DNA from: Planctomycetota bacterium
Lineage (GTDB): Bacteria; Planctomycetota; Planctomycetia; Planctomycetales; Planctomycetaceae
Length of the DNA: 9,556 bases
Assembly: GCA_027622115.1 (NCBI GenBank)
Contig: JAQBZS010000198.1
Coordinates: 1 to 9,556, forward strand
Direction of reading: 5' to 3'
The position numbers and the translations under genes are program-made. Each line of letters begins with the position of its first letter. Within the stretch, counting starts at the first letter, position 1. Positions 1 to 7,840 of this stretch are shown one piece after another. The notes beneath the pieces are model-generated. The model searched no databases. It had not been told where the DNA came from and worked only from the letters and a program-made list of their open reading frames with translations.

Positions 1-1
1 C

Positions 2-79
2 AAAGTCCACTGCCCGCCAAATCTGAAAGACGTAAACCCGACCCCGGAAAGTGACAAACTCGAACTTAGCTTAGCTTAG
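2..79 (+). CDS. Possible 3' end of a gene entering from the left edge
   Basis: Frame 2 is open from the window edge to a TAG at 77-79 and would give 25 C-terminal residues ending ...PTPESDKLELSLA. The other two plus frames close sooner, at TGA 52-54 and TGA 23-25. The stop lies inside a CTTAG triple repeat. The residue mix is acceptable for a protein tail, but 25 codons are too few to recognise a family or to exclude chance. If real, the gene converges with the PilZ gene at 313. Confidence 0.25.
   Translation, partial: KVHCPPNLKDVNPTPESDKLELSLA
65..79. repeat. CTTAG x3 pentanucleotide tandem repeat
   Basis: Three perfect consecutive copies of CTTAG, followed by one more C. The repeat sits at the putative end of the left-edge reading frame, so slippage here would alter that C-terminus. 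It may be a simple chance repeat. Confidence 0.6.
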
Positions 80-312
80 CAACGCTTTGAATCCTTCGCC
101 GCAGCATGCTGAAGACCGGCTGGGTTCCCTCGCATCGACACTGATTCGTCAGCGATCTGATCCGTCAAGCGGCGTTCAAGACACCGCCCTCGCTAGGTTC
201 TGCCACTGCTTCAATCGCTCGAAATGGTCGATCGACGACCTTACAGGTGGCGTTTCCGAATCGGCCTCTTGAAGGCCCTGAGCTGAGCTTGTCGTCCCCA
301 TCGTGCAGATTC
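80..312. other. Gap with no supported gene between convergent reading frames
   Basis: About 230 bases between the possible left-edge gene end and the stop of the minus-strand PilZ gene. Short reading frames here have shadow-like composition. A small inverted repeat, GGCCT with loop CTTGA and AGGCC (263-277), is present, but no T-run follows on either strand, so I do not call it a terminator. Confidence 0.5.
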
Positions 313-1101
313 TTACACAAACTCGCCGTGCCGAACGTGTCGAGCAATGCGGTGCAATGCGTCCAGATTGAGCGGGTTCGTGAATTGGCAAACCGCTTGC
401 CAGCCATCCGGCCTGTGAATCGTCCGGATTACGCGGGCCGCACATTCAATCGATGCGTCGAGTCGCTGGTTCTTGATTTGAAGCAGTACGAATTCACCAG
501 TCGTGAGTTGCTCGTCGATCGTAAACGAGATGCCGTTCAGACTGATGTCGCTCAACGAACCCTTGAGCCGACTGGCATGCAGTCGCCATTTCCAAGTGAC
601 TCGATTGAGCGGCACCGTTTGTCCGCTGCGACACACCTTGACGATGCAACCGCTGTCTCGACGTGGAAATCGTCGGCGATCGTCGTCGTTCGAGTCGTCG
701 TCCGTCGGGTCAATCGGATCGACGATTTGCAGTTCGTCGGTCGGATTCGCCCACATATGCTGGAATTCGGTGTCGATCAGATCCGTCAGATCGGTGACCA
801 CACTGACCAGTTGCTCGCCCGTGTGTGCCGACGGCAATGGTGGCGGCTTCCGAGTCGCATCGCGTGGTCGCTCGTGCTGCGATTCGATAGTGCGTCCGAT
901 ATGTTGTAGCGCGCGAACCAGCAGTCCTCGTGGCCGACAATCCGACCCTGATCGATGTTCAATCGCTGAAGCATCGCCGACAGATGCGGTCGAAAGCTCC
1001 GCGCGGTGTCCTTGCTTCGGAACGCGAGAGAGGCGAATTCGAACGGATTCGCGATCCCCGCAATCCGGAAGGGAGCGTCGCAGCGGGCACAGTTTGATCA
1101 T
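313..1101 (-). CDS. PilZ-domain protein, probably with disrupted N-terminal frame
   Basis: PilZ domains bind cyclic di-GMP and couple it to motility, adhesion or exopolysaccharide output. Here the hallmark pieces are in order: an Arg-rich RRRFPRR preceding the first strand (RxxxR-type box), then SDISLNGISF (the D/NxSxxG-type box), then alternating strands ending near AVCQF. The domain occupies roughly the C-terminal 120 residues, preceded by an acidic linker (DPTDDDSNDDD). No membrane segment is evident. The start is uncertain. The frame stays open to an ATG at 1242, but I favour ATG 1101 (MIKLCP...) because MxxxCPxC-like starts are common. Between about 1081 and 925 a neighbouring minus frame is far more protein-like (DAPFRIAGIANPFEFASL, then LSAMLQRLNIDQGRIVGHE) and richer in G/C at third positions, while the formal frame there is Arg/Ser/Cys-rich like a shadow. 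Two compensating frameshifts are therefore likely. The PilZ assignment is good; integrity of the gene is doubtful. Confidence 0.7.
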   Translation of the reverse strand: MIKLCPLRRSLPDCGDRESVRIRLSRVPKQGHRAELSTASVGDASAIEHRSGSDCRPRGLLVRALQHIGRTIESQHERPRDATRKPPPLPSAHTGEQLVSVVTDLTDLIDTEFQHMWANPTDELQIVDPIDPTDDDSNDDDRRRFPRRDSGCIVKVCRSGQTVPLNRVTWKWRLHASRLKGSLSDISLNGISFTIDEQLTTGEFVLLQIKNQRLDASIECAARVIRTIHRPDGWQAVCQFTNPLNLDALHRIARHVRHGEFV

Positions 1102-1549
1102 GACGGTACTGGCGGCGGTAATGAAATGAACCGTGCAGGGTCGGCATTGCCCACCACGCGCGGTCTGAAGTGGCATCACCACGCAGTACAACATCAACGT
1201 CGTGATCCACTGAAAACCTAGGTCGCAGTTTCTGCGAGTCAATGAATCGAGCAGCGAATCTGAGCAACCCGCACAATTTGCCGATCCGTCGAGTTTCGCG
1301 GGGCCACGTCACGGGAAAGAATTCGCCGTTCGACGTGTTTCGAGATCCGCCACAACGGTTTTGATCGAAAAAACCAGAATAGCTTGTCTAACCGGACCAA
1401 ATGCGCCGATCACATGGTTGGAATACCGGATGGAGTTCCCTCGCACGTGCTTGTGGAATCTCGCCATCTCTGGACTGCCAGCGGTTTGCGGAACAACGGC
1501 TCACGGCCGTGCCTGGCGGCTTTACACGGACATGAGAGGAGTGCTCTCC
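1102..1549. other. Divergent intergenic leader, no supported gene
   Basis: This separates the minus-strand PilZ gene from the plus-strand BON gene and should hold the promoters of both. Both genes' frames extend into it (minus to 1242, plus back to 1361), but those extensions are Cys/Trp/Arg-rich and lack ribosome-binding sites, so I treat them as noncoding. A 10-base perfect palindrome CACGGCCGTG lies at 1502-1511, about 40 bases before the BON start, and could be an operator or chance. I see no convincing -35/-10 pair. Confidence 0.45.
1534..1540 (+). promoter_or_regulatory. Ribosome-binding site fixing the BON-gene start
   Basis: GAGAGGA lies 9 bases before ATG 1550. It decides in favour of the MRRFGKW start, immediately followed by a signal peptide, over the upstream in-frame ATG at 1361, which has no comparable site. 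Confidence 0.7.
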
Positions 1550-2890
1550 ATGCGAAGATTCGGAAAATGGATCCTCACGGCGGGGATTCTGGCGGGAAGC
1601 GCCGCTTGGATGACCGGCAATTTGAATTCTTTGGGATTCGGAACCACGCAACTGTCGGCACAAACTGCCGCCAGTCAAACCGACAACCAGTTGATGGCCG
1701 AGCGGATTGCCGACGCGCTCCGCAAGACGAACTTTCGCGGTTCGAACATCGAGATCATCTTCAAGAACGGCGTGGCGACGATCACCGGCAAGATCGCGGA
1801 CGATCGCCAAAAGGAATCGGCCACGAAAACCGTGTTGGGTGTGCGCGGCGTGAAGGCCATCGACAACCAATTGGTTCCGATTCGCCAATCTGCCGAACCG
1901 CGTCCACAAATTGAACAAGCAGTCGCCACCGCGCCGGCTCCCAAGCCCAAGTCGCGATTCTCGCTCGGCGGATTGTTTTCTCGCGGCGATCGTGAAGAAC
2001 CAGTAGCGGATGATGCACCCGAAGCGGCTCGGCCGGACTCGCGGTCGAATATCGTGCAAACCGGCGGACGACAAGCTCCGCAAGCCGCACGGCAGATTCA
2101 ACAAGTTCAACAAGCGAGCGGCATCGAAGAAGGTCCCAACGGCAATCAGCAGAAAGCGGAAGAGATCGGCGACGCTCTCAAGTCCGCCAAGCTGGTGGGT
2201 TACGACATTCGAATCGGCTTCCGAAACGGTACGGCGTGGCTGTACGGCACGGTTTCGGATGGTGCGGCTCGTGCCCGTGCCACGCAAATCGCGGCCAACG
2301 TTTCCGGCGTGAAGTATGTCGACAATCAGCTCGCCGTGGCCGGTCAAATCGAACAGACGGCTCGCCCCGTCTATCCGCAACGCGGCGTGTTTCAAGCGAT
2401 GGGCCAGGCTCCGCAGCATCCGCAGATGAATCCACAACTGATTCGAACCGGCTATCAGGGTCCGCAAGGTCCGCCACAAGGTGCTCCCGGCGTGCCGGCG
2501 GGCGGTTATCCGCAGCAAGGTCTCGGCAACGGCTATCCGCTGCCGCCCGGTTACCCGCAAGGCGGTCCAGTGATGCAAACCGGTTATCCCGGTGCCCCGC
2601 CGACTTATGCACAACCGGCATCAATCGGCAATCAGTCGGTCTACAGCACTCCGAACCTCCCGGACCATGCGTGGCCATCCTACGCGGCGTATCCGAACTA
2701 CGCTCAGGTGTCGTATCCCAAGCAATACGATCCCAGCGCATGGCCTTACATCGGCCCGTTCTATCCGTACCCACAAGTTCCAATGGGCTGGCGACAGGCC
2801 ACACTGGAATGGGACGACGGTCACTGGAATCTGAAATTTGATTCGAAGACGGACAAACCGTTCTGGTTCCTGAACCCTAAACACTGGTAG
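1550..2890 (+). CDS. Secreted protein with two BON domains and a Pro/Gly/Gln-rich tail
   Basis: 446 residues from the ribosome-binding-site-supported start. An N-terminal basic/hydrophobic segment (MRRFGKWILTAGILAGSAAW, cleavage probably near residues 36-40) predicts export. Two BON domains follow, at about 48-112 and 202-264. Each has an N-terminal helix (AERIADALRKTNF / AEEIGDALKSAKL), a central strand-turn (IIFKNGVATITGKI / IGFRNGTAWLYGTV) and the closing VKAIDNQL / VKYVDNQL. BON domains are small phospholipid- or envelope-associated modules, as in OsmY-like proteins. Between them lies a low-complexity linker with a basic patch. Residues 275-395 are rich in P, G, Q and Y (repeated GYPQ / PPGYPQ units). 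The end, about 395-446, is aromatic and compact (GPFYPYPQVPMGW, LEWDDGHWNLKF, FWFLNPKHW) and looks like a folded cap. I infer an envelope or surface-associated structural role; no enzyme signature is visible. It is monocistronic, ending in a strong hairpin terminator. Confidence 0.85.
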   Translation: MRRFGKWILTAGILAGSAAWMTGNLNSLGFGTTQLSAQTAASQTDNQLMAERIADALRKTNFRGSNIEIIFKNGVATITGKIADDRQKESATKTVLGVRGVKAIDNQLVPIRQSAEPRPQIEQAVATAPAPKPKSRFSLGGLFSRGDREEPVADDAPEAARPDSRSNIVQTGGRQAPQAARQIQQVQQASGIEEGPNGNQQKAEEIGDALKSAKLVGYDIRIGFRNGTAWLYGTVSDGAARARATQIAANVSGVKYVDNQLAVAGQIEQTARPVYPQRGVFQAMGQAPQHPQMNPQLIRTGYQGPQGPPQGAPGVPAGGYPQQGLGNGYPLPPGYPQGGPVMQTGYPGAPPTYAQPASIGNQSVYSTPNLPDHAWPSYAAYPNYAQVSYPKQYDPSAWPYIGPFYPYPQVPMGWRQATLEWDDGHWNLKFDSKTDKPFWFLNPKHW

Positions 2891-2916
2891 GAATCCCAAC
2901 GGCGACCGAAACAACG

Positions 2917-2950
2917 AAACGCCTCGCGAGTCACATCGCGAGGCGTTTTT
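2917..2950 (+). terminator. Rho-independent terminator of the BON gene
   Basis: A perfect 13-bp stem (2917-2929 pairing with 2936-2948) with a 6-base loop GTCACA, ending in TTTTT at 2946-2950. It begins 26 bases after the BON stop. The stem is GC-rich (core GCCTCGCGA), and the T-run on the plus strand gives the direction. Confidence 0.88.
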
Positions 2951-2965
2951 CTTGCGCGAGCAAAC

Positions 2966-3038
2966 ACGGTGAGCCGTTGGCCGTAAGGCCTCGGGCAAAG
3001 TTCGGCGCCCGGACGCTTACGCGTCACGGCTCACGGTT
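2966..3038. repeat. Imperfect long inverted repeat, intergenic element A
   Basis: The left arm (about 2966-2995) and right arm (about 3009-3038) are reverse complements with a few mismatches. The outermost match is GTGAGCCG (2969-2976) against CGGCTCAC (3027-3034), and the arms continue through CCGTAAG / CTTACGCG and CTCGGGC / GCCCGGA. The GTGAGCCGTnACGCGTAAG style resembles short intergenic elements I associate with planctomycete genomes (recollection, not a search). It lies between convergent genes, where it could add transcription termination or mRNA-end protection. Confidence 0.75.
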
Positions 3039-3067
3039 GCGGTCGCGGTCGAGCCGCGTCTTTTAAC

Positions 3068-3136
3068 TTAACCGTCAGCCGAAGGCGTTCATGTACCCCA
3101 AGTTTCACTACGCGTACGCCTTCGGCTAACGGTTAA
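3068..3136. repeat. Near-perfect 21-bp inverted repeat, intergenic element B
   Basis: Arms 3068-3088 and 3116-3136 are each 21 bases with one mismatch (C3076 opposite A3128) and a 27-base loop. The core is AGCCGAAGGCGT, reading ACGCCTTCGGCT on the return. It sits 32 bases downstream of the DUF1552 stop in that gene's direction of transcription. Reading on the minus strand there is no long T-run, so it may act as a barrier or 3'-stabilising hairpin rather than a classic terminator. It appears to be a different family from element A. Confidence 0.8.
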
Positions 3137-3167
3137 ACGAGCGAACGTCGAAAGTGGCGCTGTCCAA

Positions 3168-4511
3168 TTAGACTGCCGAAAAAATGGAATCCCGGATGAC
3201 GCCGGTGCTGTCCGAAAACGAATTCCGTTCAATGCCCATTGAACGCAGGATGCTGAGATAGACGTTTGACATCGGCGTCTTGGACTTTTGCCAATAACTG
3301 CCGTGTCGCAGCCCCATGTTGGCACCGCCCGCGATCAATGTCGGCAGATTGGTCGGGTTGTGCGTGGTGCTCGCTCCACTGCCGAACAGCACAATGCTGT
3401 TGTCCAATACGGTGCCGCTCGCGTCCTTGGATTCGTTGAGCCGACCGAAGAAGTAGGCCAGTTGCTCGCTCAAGAATAAGTCGTACTTGGCGAATGCCAA
3501 TTGGCCCTGCGAGTCGCCTGCATGCGAAAGGTTGTGATGCGTGCGGCCCAAACCCAGCTTCAGCGGAAACGTGTCGCTGATCCCCATGCCGTCTTCGCGA
3601 TTGAGCATGAATGCCACGGACCTCGTAATGTCCGCATCGAAAGCCAGGGCGATGAGATCGAACATGTTACGGTAATACTCGCGAGGCTCGCCTTCCGACG
3701 TGACGTCCAAGTCAAGGTGCGAGTAGTTTTGCTTTTTGATCGGAATATCAATCCACTTCTCCGACGCCGTCAGTCGCGATTCTAGTTCATTCAGCGACGT
3801 CAGGTATTGATCCATTTTTTCGCGATCGGACTTGCCGAGTCGCTTGTTGAGGGACCGAGCGTTTTCGAGAACTGCGTCGACTAGCTTGATACGCCGTTTC
3901 AGTCTTGAACGCTGCGACTCGAGTGACGCTTGGTCGCCCCGAAACAGGCGGTCGAAGACTCGACGCGGATTGTTTTCGGCGGGGATTGGCTTACCTTCCA
4001 GGTTGTAGGAAATCGTTCCCGTTCGCGACAAGAATCCAACGCCGGCGTCGATCGAAAGCACCAGTGACGGCTGGCGACAGTATTGCTTCGTATGCAGCGC
4101 GACGACTTGGTCGAGCGCCACCGAGTTGTACGTGCCGGGTTTGGAGTCGTGTAACGGAGCGCCGGTCAGCCACATGTCCGAACAGACGTGTGGGTCCGCT
4201 TTGGGACCATTGGCGTGATACAGCCCACCCATGAAGCTGAGTTGTTTACGAAACGGGCTCAGCGGTGCGGTCGACTTGCTGTAGACGAAGTCTTTGCCGG
4301 TGTTTTTCGGGAACCAACTCCAGTCCTGAATCCCATGCTTCGGGTTTGGCAAAGACATGCCGTTCGCGGTGTAAAGGGCACAGAAGCGTTTGGGGTTTTT
4401 CTGGGAAATGTCCTGCCCCATCGCCTCCAGGAGCGGCAAAGACAAAGTGGTGCCGGCGATGCCTTTGAGTACCGAACGGCGATCAAGTCGAGTGAAAGAA
4501 GCCATGGGCAT
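3168..4511 (-). CDS. DUF1552-family secreted protein with twin-arginine signal
   Basis: 447 residues. The N-terminus carries a twin-arginine motif, DRRSVLKGIAG (R11-R12), followed by a hydrophobic stretch to about residue 32, so export in folded form by the Tat route is predicted. The body matches the DUF1552 family of planctomycetes and related bacteria: ALYTANGMS (45-53), LSFMGGLYHANG (91-102), HVCSDMWLTGA (108-118), a helical section at 195-250, then DITRSVAFMLNREDG (294-308) and the late SGASTTHNPTNLPTLIAGGA (378-397). Length is normal for the family. The biochemical function of DUF1552 proteins is not established. They are routinely encoded beside DUF1592-type cytochrome proteins, as here, which suggests the two products act together in the periplasm or envelope. 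ATG 4511 is used; ATG 4505 (third residue) is an equally possible start, and no clear ribosome-binding site precedes either. Confidence 0.93.
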   Translation of the reverse strand: MPMASFTRLDRRSVLKGIAGTTLSLPLLEAMGQDISQKNPKRFCALYTANGMSLPNPKHGIQDWSWFPKNTGKDFVYSKSTAPLSPFRKQLSFMGGLYHANGPKADPHVCSDMWLTGAPLHDSKPGTYNSVALDQVVALHTKQYCRQPSLVLSIDAGVGFLSRTGTISYNLEGKPIPAENNPRRVFDRLFRGDQASLESQRSRLKRRIKLVDAVLENARSLNKRLGKSDREKMDQYLTSLNELESRLTASEKWIDIPIKKQNYSHLDLDVTSEGEPREYYRNMFDLIALAFDADITRSVAFMLNREDGMGISDTFPLKLGLGRTHHNLSHAGDSQGQLAFAKYDLFLSEQLAYFFGRLNESKDASGTVLDNSIVLFGSGASTTHNPTNLPTLIAGGANMGLRHGSYWQKSKTPMSNVYLSILRSMGIERNSFSDSTGVIRDSIFSAV

Positions 4512-4563
4512 TTCCGGAAGGTAAACAGGTTGATGTAAAAAGGAAGCGAAACCAACATCGCGA

Positions 4564-7500
4564 CTACTTCTTCAGAAACACATCACTCTTGATGACGAAC
4601 CGAATCATGTCCTGCATGCGGTAGCCACCGGCTTTCAATTGTCGCCCCTGTTCCTCAAGGAACACAACCTCATTGTAAGTCAGGCTGCGACCCACGGCAT
4701 AACCGGCCAAGTGCTTCAAGAAACTGAAGGCCACTCGATCGATGCGGTCGTCTGCAAGATAGGTTTTAAGTTCGTTCAAGTCCGCGACTTCGGTTTTATC
4801 CGGAAGCGTGGAACGAGCATCCACGGCGGGATTCTTCTTAAAGAGTCCTCCCGCATCAAACGTTTCGAACGGAACCCCCCAGGGATCGATGCCGGCGTGA
4901 CAGTTGGCGCAGCCTTTCTGATTGCGATGCCGTTCCAGACGCTGACGCAATGTGAGCTTCTCACTGCCATCATCCATGAGTTGTGGAACATTCGGCGGCG
5001 GATCATCCGGCGGGGCGGCAATGATCTTCCGAGCCAACCAGGCACCGCGTTTGACCGGATTGGATTCTCGACCGTCGGACAGCCCTGCCAGAATTCCCGC
5101 TTGCGAGAGAATGCCGCCGAGATTCTTGTTGCCGTGTTTGATCGGGACAAACTCAAAGCCGCTCTCCGTCCGATCTCCGAGATCGTAGTAACTCGCCACC
5201 ACTTCGTTGGCCACGATGAAATCCGATCGAATCAAATTGCTCAGCGGCAAATTGAGTTTGATCAGATGCCGCAAGAATTCGACGGGCTCTTGTCGCAATT
5301 GCGTCTTGGTGTCGCGAGTCAACTTGGGATAGCGCTTGGAATCAATTTCCACGACGTCGAACTTGTCGAGACTCAACCATTGTGACGTGAATTCGCCGAC
5401 GAACTGATTGAATCGCGGATCGAGGGTCATGCGCTCGAATTCCGCGTCCAAGGACTGATGCAGTTTTCCCGCCGCGGCCCGTTCCAGCAGTTGCTTGTCC
5501 GGTGCCGAGTTCCACAGGAAATACGACAGCTTCGAAGCCAGTTCGTGAGCATCGAGAGCTTCGGGCTTTGGAGTGCTGCTGTTTTCGATCAAGAACAGAA
5601 ATTGTGGCGACGTCAGCACGACCAGCAACGCGTCCTTGATGCTGCGACGTTGGTCGCGGGTTTCGGCGAAGGAATCCTGCCAAACGGCAACGAAGGCTGC
5701 TGCTTCGGCGTCGGAGATCGGGCGGCGAAATGCGCGAGCGGCAAACGTTCGAATCACGTCTCGCGCATAAGCCGCTGGATCATCTCGGTTGGGCGAGTCG
5801 ATGAAGATGTTTCGATGAGTCACCGGCGGCCACGTCTCATGGTACGGCCCTTCGAATTCGATCGACCGAATCAGCAGTCGAGGCATGTCGCGACCGTCCG
5901 TGTAATCGCTGCGAACGCCGATTTCTCGAATGCCCGCCAGATAGTTCACGTTGTCCTTTTCGACGTCTGGACTTGGGAAGTTGTTGATGGCTCCCTCGAA
6001 GACAAACTCGTTGAGTTGTCCCGCGGATACGGGTCGAGCTTCGCCGACTCGCGCTAGAGTGCTCCCGCAGTCGCGCCGCAATCCGAGAAACACGCTCAGT
6101 TGCGGGGTCCGTTGCTCAAAGGTCTTGAATCGTTTCGCCAATTCGCTGTCATCGTGTAATCGGCTGAAAATGATGCGTCGCAGTTGAGAATTGTTGCGAG
6201 CCGTCACTTTGAGCGGACCGGGTTTCAGACGGACCAGCACGAACGCCGCACCTTTCTTGTCGACCGGCGATTTCAACGGGATCAGTTGCCCGGAAAAATG
6301 TCGCTCACCCAAATCCAGCGAAAGCATGTTCGGTTTCGCGTTCGGTTCGAAGCCCAAACCCACCTCGTAGATGCCTTCCGCGTCGATCGTGACGTCGACT
6401 GGAGCCGTCGCCGACAAGTCCGCAGTGATCACGGACACGACGTCGTCGGACGCCTGAGTTTGAGCGCCTTTCGGCAACAGCAGACCGTCGTTGTAGCGGG
6501 CGGCCTTGACCTTGACCTTGAAATTGCCGTGATCGGGTAATTCTCGCAACGAAACCTTGAAGTTCGCCTTCGGCCCATAAGTACTCGACTGTCCGAACAA
6601 CTCCGAGCTGGGAATCGACGGCCGCAGCAACAGGCCCTCGGGCACCGTTTCATAGGCTTGCCCTCGCGGATATCCACCGGTTCCCCGCATACAAGCGAAA
6701 ACCGAGTGGTAAATGTCGTCATACTTCCGCCAACCGCGAACCGTGGCGTTGCCCTGATAGCCCTCGATGAATTCGTACTTCGTTCGCATGGAGAACGGTT
6801 GAAATTCGAACGATTTCGTCGGCTGCAATTGCGTGACCAACACGTCTTGATTCTTCAGCAGCAAACTGTTCGCGCCGAGAATTAGGTTGTCGGGACACGG
6901 TTTCGGATTGATCGACCTCCCCAAATCCATGCGAAAGTTCTGAATCACCGGCTTAGCCGATTCCTCAACAATGCACAGGTTGAGCGCTGTTTCGGCGATG
7001 TCGAGATAGGCTTCGAGCAACAGCGGCGACAACAACATGGTGCGGCTGTTGTTCACGAACCCCTCTTTCGAGACCGCATCCGGCGGCAGCACTTCCGTCA
7101 GGTCCTCGTCGAGACCCAGCAGATCCCGCAGCGTGTTTCGATATTGCGAGACTGTCAGTCGGCGTACCGATCCATTCCTTTGTTGATTGCGAGCACTGGC
7201 CGCGACCAAGGTTTGTCGGATCCATTCGGTCAGCACTCGCCGTTGTTCGGCCGACGGTTGCAGCTCGTCCTCGGGGGGCATTTTCGCATTCGCGACTTGC
7301 TTCAAGATGTCTCGCAAGAGGAAGAGGTGCTTGTCCTCAAGTTTGCCGCTGATTTGGTCTAGGCGAATTCCGGATTCCATGTTGTCCGCGTTGTGGCAGC
7401 GCAAACAGGATTTCTTCAGCAGAGGTTGGATGTGCGTTTTGAAGTTCGCCTCGCCGACTGCAGCTTTGCCGGACGGAACGTGATCGCCAGCGGGCGGCGG

Positions 7501-7611
7501 AGTCTTGGTGTCCTGCGCGTTTGCGATCCAACCCAAGACGAGCGTTGTCATGGCCAGCACGCCAACAGCACTGCGAGACATCCAACGTGGCAACGACTTC
7601 GTGTGTGTCAT
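4564..7611 (-). CDS. Secreted planctomycete cytochrome/PSD multidomain protein (DUF1592 family)
   Basis: 1015 residues from ATG 7611. This start gives a signal peptide (SRSAVGVLAMTTLVLGWIANAQ, residues 12-33); the longer in-frame extension to 7797 has no signal and reads as noncoding. Modules in order: PSCyt1-type cytochrome c domain with CLRCH (C69, C72, H73) and MPPEDEL (111-117); DUF1587 about 148-212 (RRLTVSQYRNTLRDLLGL); a 290-600 beta-rich region with no motif I can name; DUF1595 about 615-677 (FAARAFRRPISDAEAAAF); DUF1592 about 685-812 (ELASKLSYFLWNSAPD); DUF1588 about 830-925 (SQAGILAGLSDG, KRGAWLARKI, and a second heme-type motif CANCH at C901, C904, H905, then GVPFETFDAGG); DUF1585 about 938-1012. 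Two CxxCH motifs imply covalent heme attachment at two sites, so a redox or electron-transfer role is inferred, but no substrate is known for the family. It lies upstream of the DUF1552 gene with a 52-base gap, probably in one transcript. Confidence 0.93.
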   Translation of the reverse strand: MTHTKSLPRWMSRSAVGVLAMTTLVLGWIANAQDTKTPPPAGDHVPSGKAAVGEANFKTHIQPLLKKSCLRCHNADNMESGIRLDQISGKLEDKHLFLLRDILKQVANAKMPPEDELQPSAEQRRVLTEWIRQTLVAASARNQQRNGSVRRLTVSQYRNTLRDLLGLDEDLTEVLPPDAVSKEGFVNNSRTMLLSPLLLEAYLDIAETALNLCIVEESAKPVIQNFRMDLGRSINPKPCPDNLILGANSLLLKNQDVLVTQLQPTKSFEFQPFSMRTKYEFIEGYQGNATVRGWRKYDDIYHSVFACMRGTGGYPRGQAYETVPEGLLLRPSIPSSELFGQSSTYGPKANFKVSLRELPDHGNFKVKVKAARYNDGLLLPKGAQTQASDDVVSVITADLSATAPVDVTIDAEGIYEVGLGFEPNAKPNMLSLDLGERHFSGQLIPLKSPVDKKGAAFVLVRLKPGPLKVTARNNSQLRRIIFSRLHDDSELAKRFKTFEQRTPQLSVFLGLRRDCGSTLARVGEARPVSAGQLNEFVFEGAINNFPSPDVEKDNVNYLAGIREIGVRSDYTDGRDMPRLLIRSIEFEGPYHETWPPVTHRNIFIDSPNRDDPAAYARDVIRTFAARAFRRPISDAEAAAFVAVWQDSFAETRDQRRSIKDALLVVLTSPQFLFLIENSSTPKPEALDAHELASKLSYFLWNSAPDKQLLERAAAGKLHQSLDAEFERMTLDPRFNQFVGEFTSQWLSLDKFDVVEIDSKRYPKLTRDTKTQLRQEPVEFLRHLIKLNLPLSNLIRSDFIVANEVVASYYDLGDRTESGFEFVPIKHGNKNLGGILSQAGILAGLSDGRESNPVKRGAWLARKIIAAPPDDPPPNVPQLMDDGSEKLTLRQRLERHRNQKGCANCHAGIDPWGVPFETFDAGGLFKKNPAVDARSTLPDKTEVADLNELKTYLADDRIDRVAFSFLKHLAGYAVGRSLTYNEVVFLEEQGRQLKAGGYRMQDMIRFVIKSDVFLKK

Positions 7612-7840
7612 GATTTCTTTTGCGCGGATCAAATGAAGAACTCGACGGTCGCGGCTTCCAACGTTTCCCCAAGAGCAGAGTACGACGCCTTGGTGCCGGC
7701 TTCCAGCCGCAGCGCGTTTCTCATGGAAGTACAAATCGAACGAATCGCGGTTGGGTGAGTTCTTGTGGAGAGCCTTCTTCGTGGGTAGGTTTCGCACGCA
7801 GGGACTCGCCCTTCACTCAATTCGACACCAAAGGAATCTC
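7612..7840. other. Divergent promoter region between the DUF1592 operon and the cyclophilin gene
   Basis: 229 bases that must hold promoters for both directions. No consensus -35/-10 pair stands out. The upstream frame extensions on both strands (minus to 7797, plus back to 7751) overlap each other and lack translation signals, so neither is called as coding. Confidence 0.5.
7830..7835 (+). promoter_or_regulatory. Ribosome-binding site of the cyclophilin gene
   Basis: AAAGGA lies 5 bases before ATG 7841. It supports the MANRKKEVDA start over the in-frame ATG at 7751. Confidence 0.6.

Noticed and set aside
1361..1549. Upstream extension of the BON gene by 63 codons
   Set aside because: ATG 1550 has a GAGAGGA site 9 bases away and is followed at once by a signal peptide; the extension is rich in Cys/Trp and has no translation signal.
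1388..2614. 408-codon open frame on the minus strand opposite the BON gene
   Set aside because: It is Arg/Leu/His-rich shadow sequence lying antisense to a gene with clear BON domains.
4639..5385. 248-codon plus-strand open frame opposite the DUF1592-family gene
   Set aside because: Antisense shadow of the DUF1588/DUF1585-coding region; no ribosome-binding site and no recognisable motif.
7612..7797. Upstream extension of the DUF1592-family gene by 62 codons
   Set aside because: It would bury the signal peptide and overlaps the cyclophilin upstream region; composition is shadow-like.
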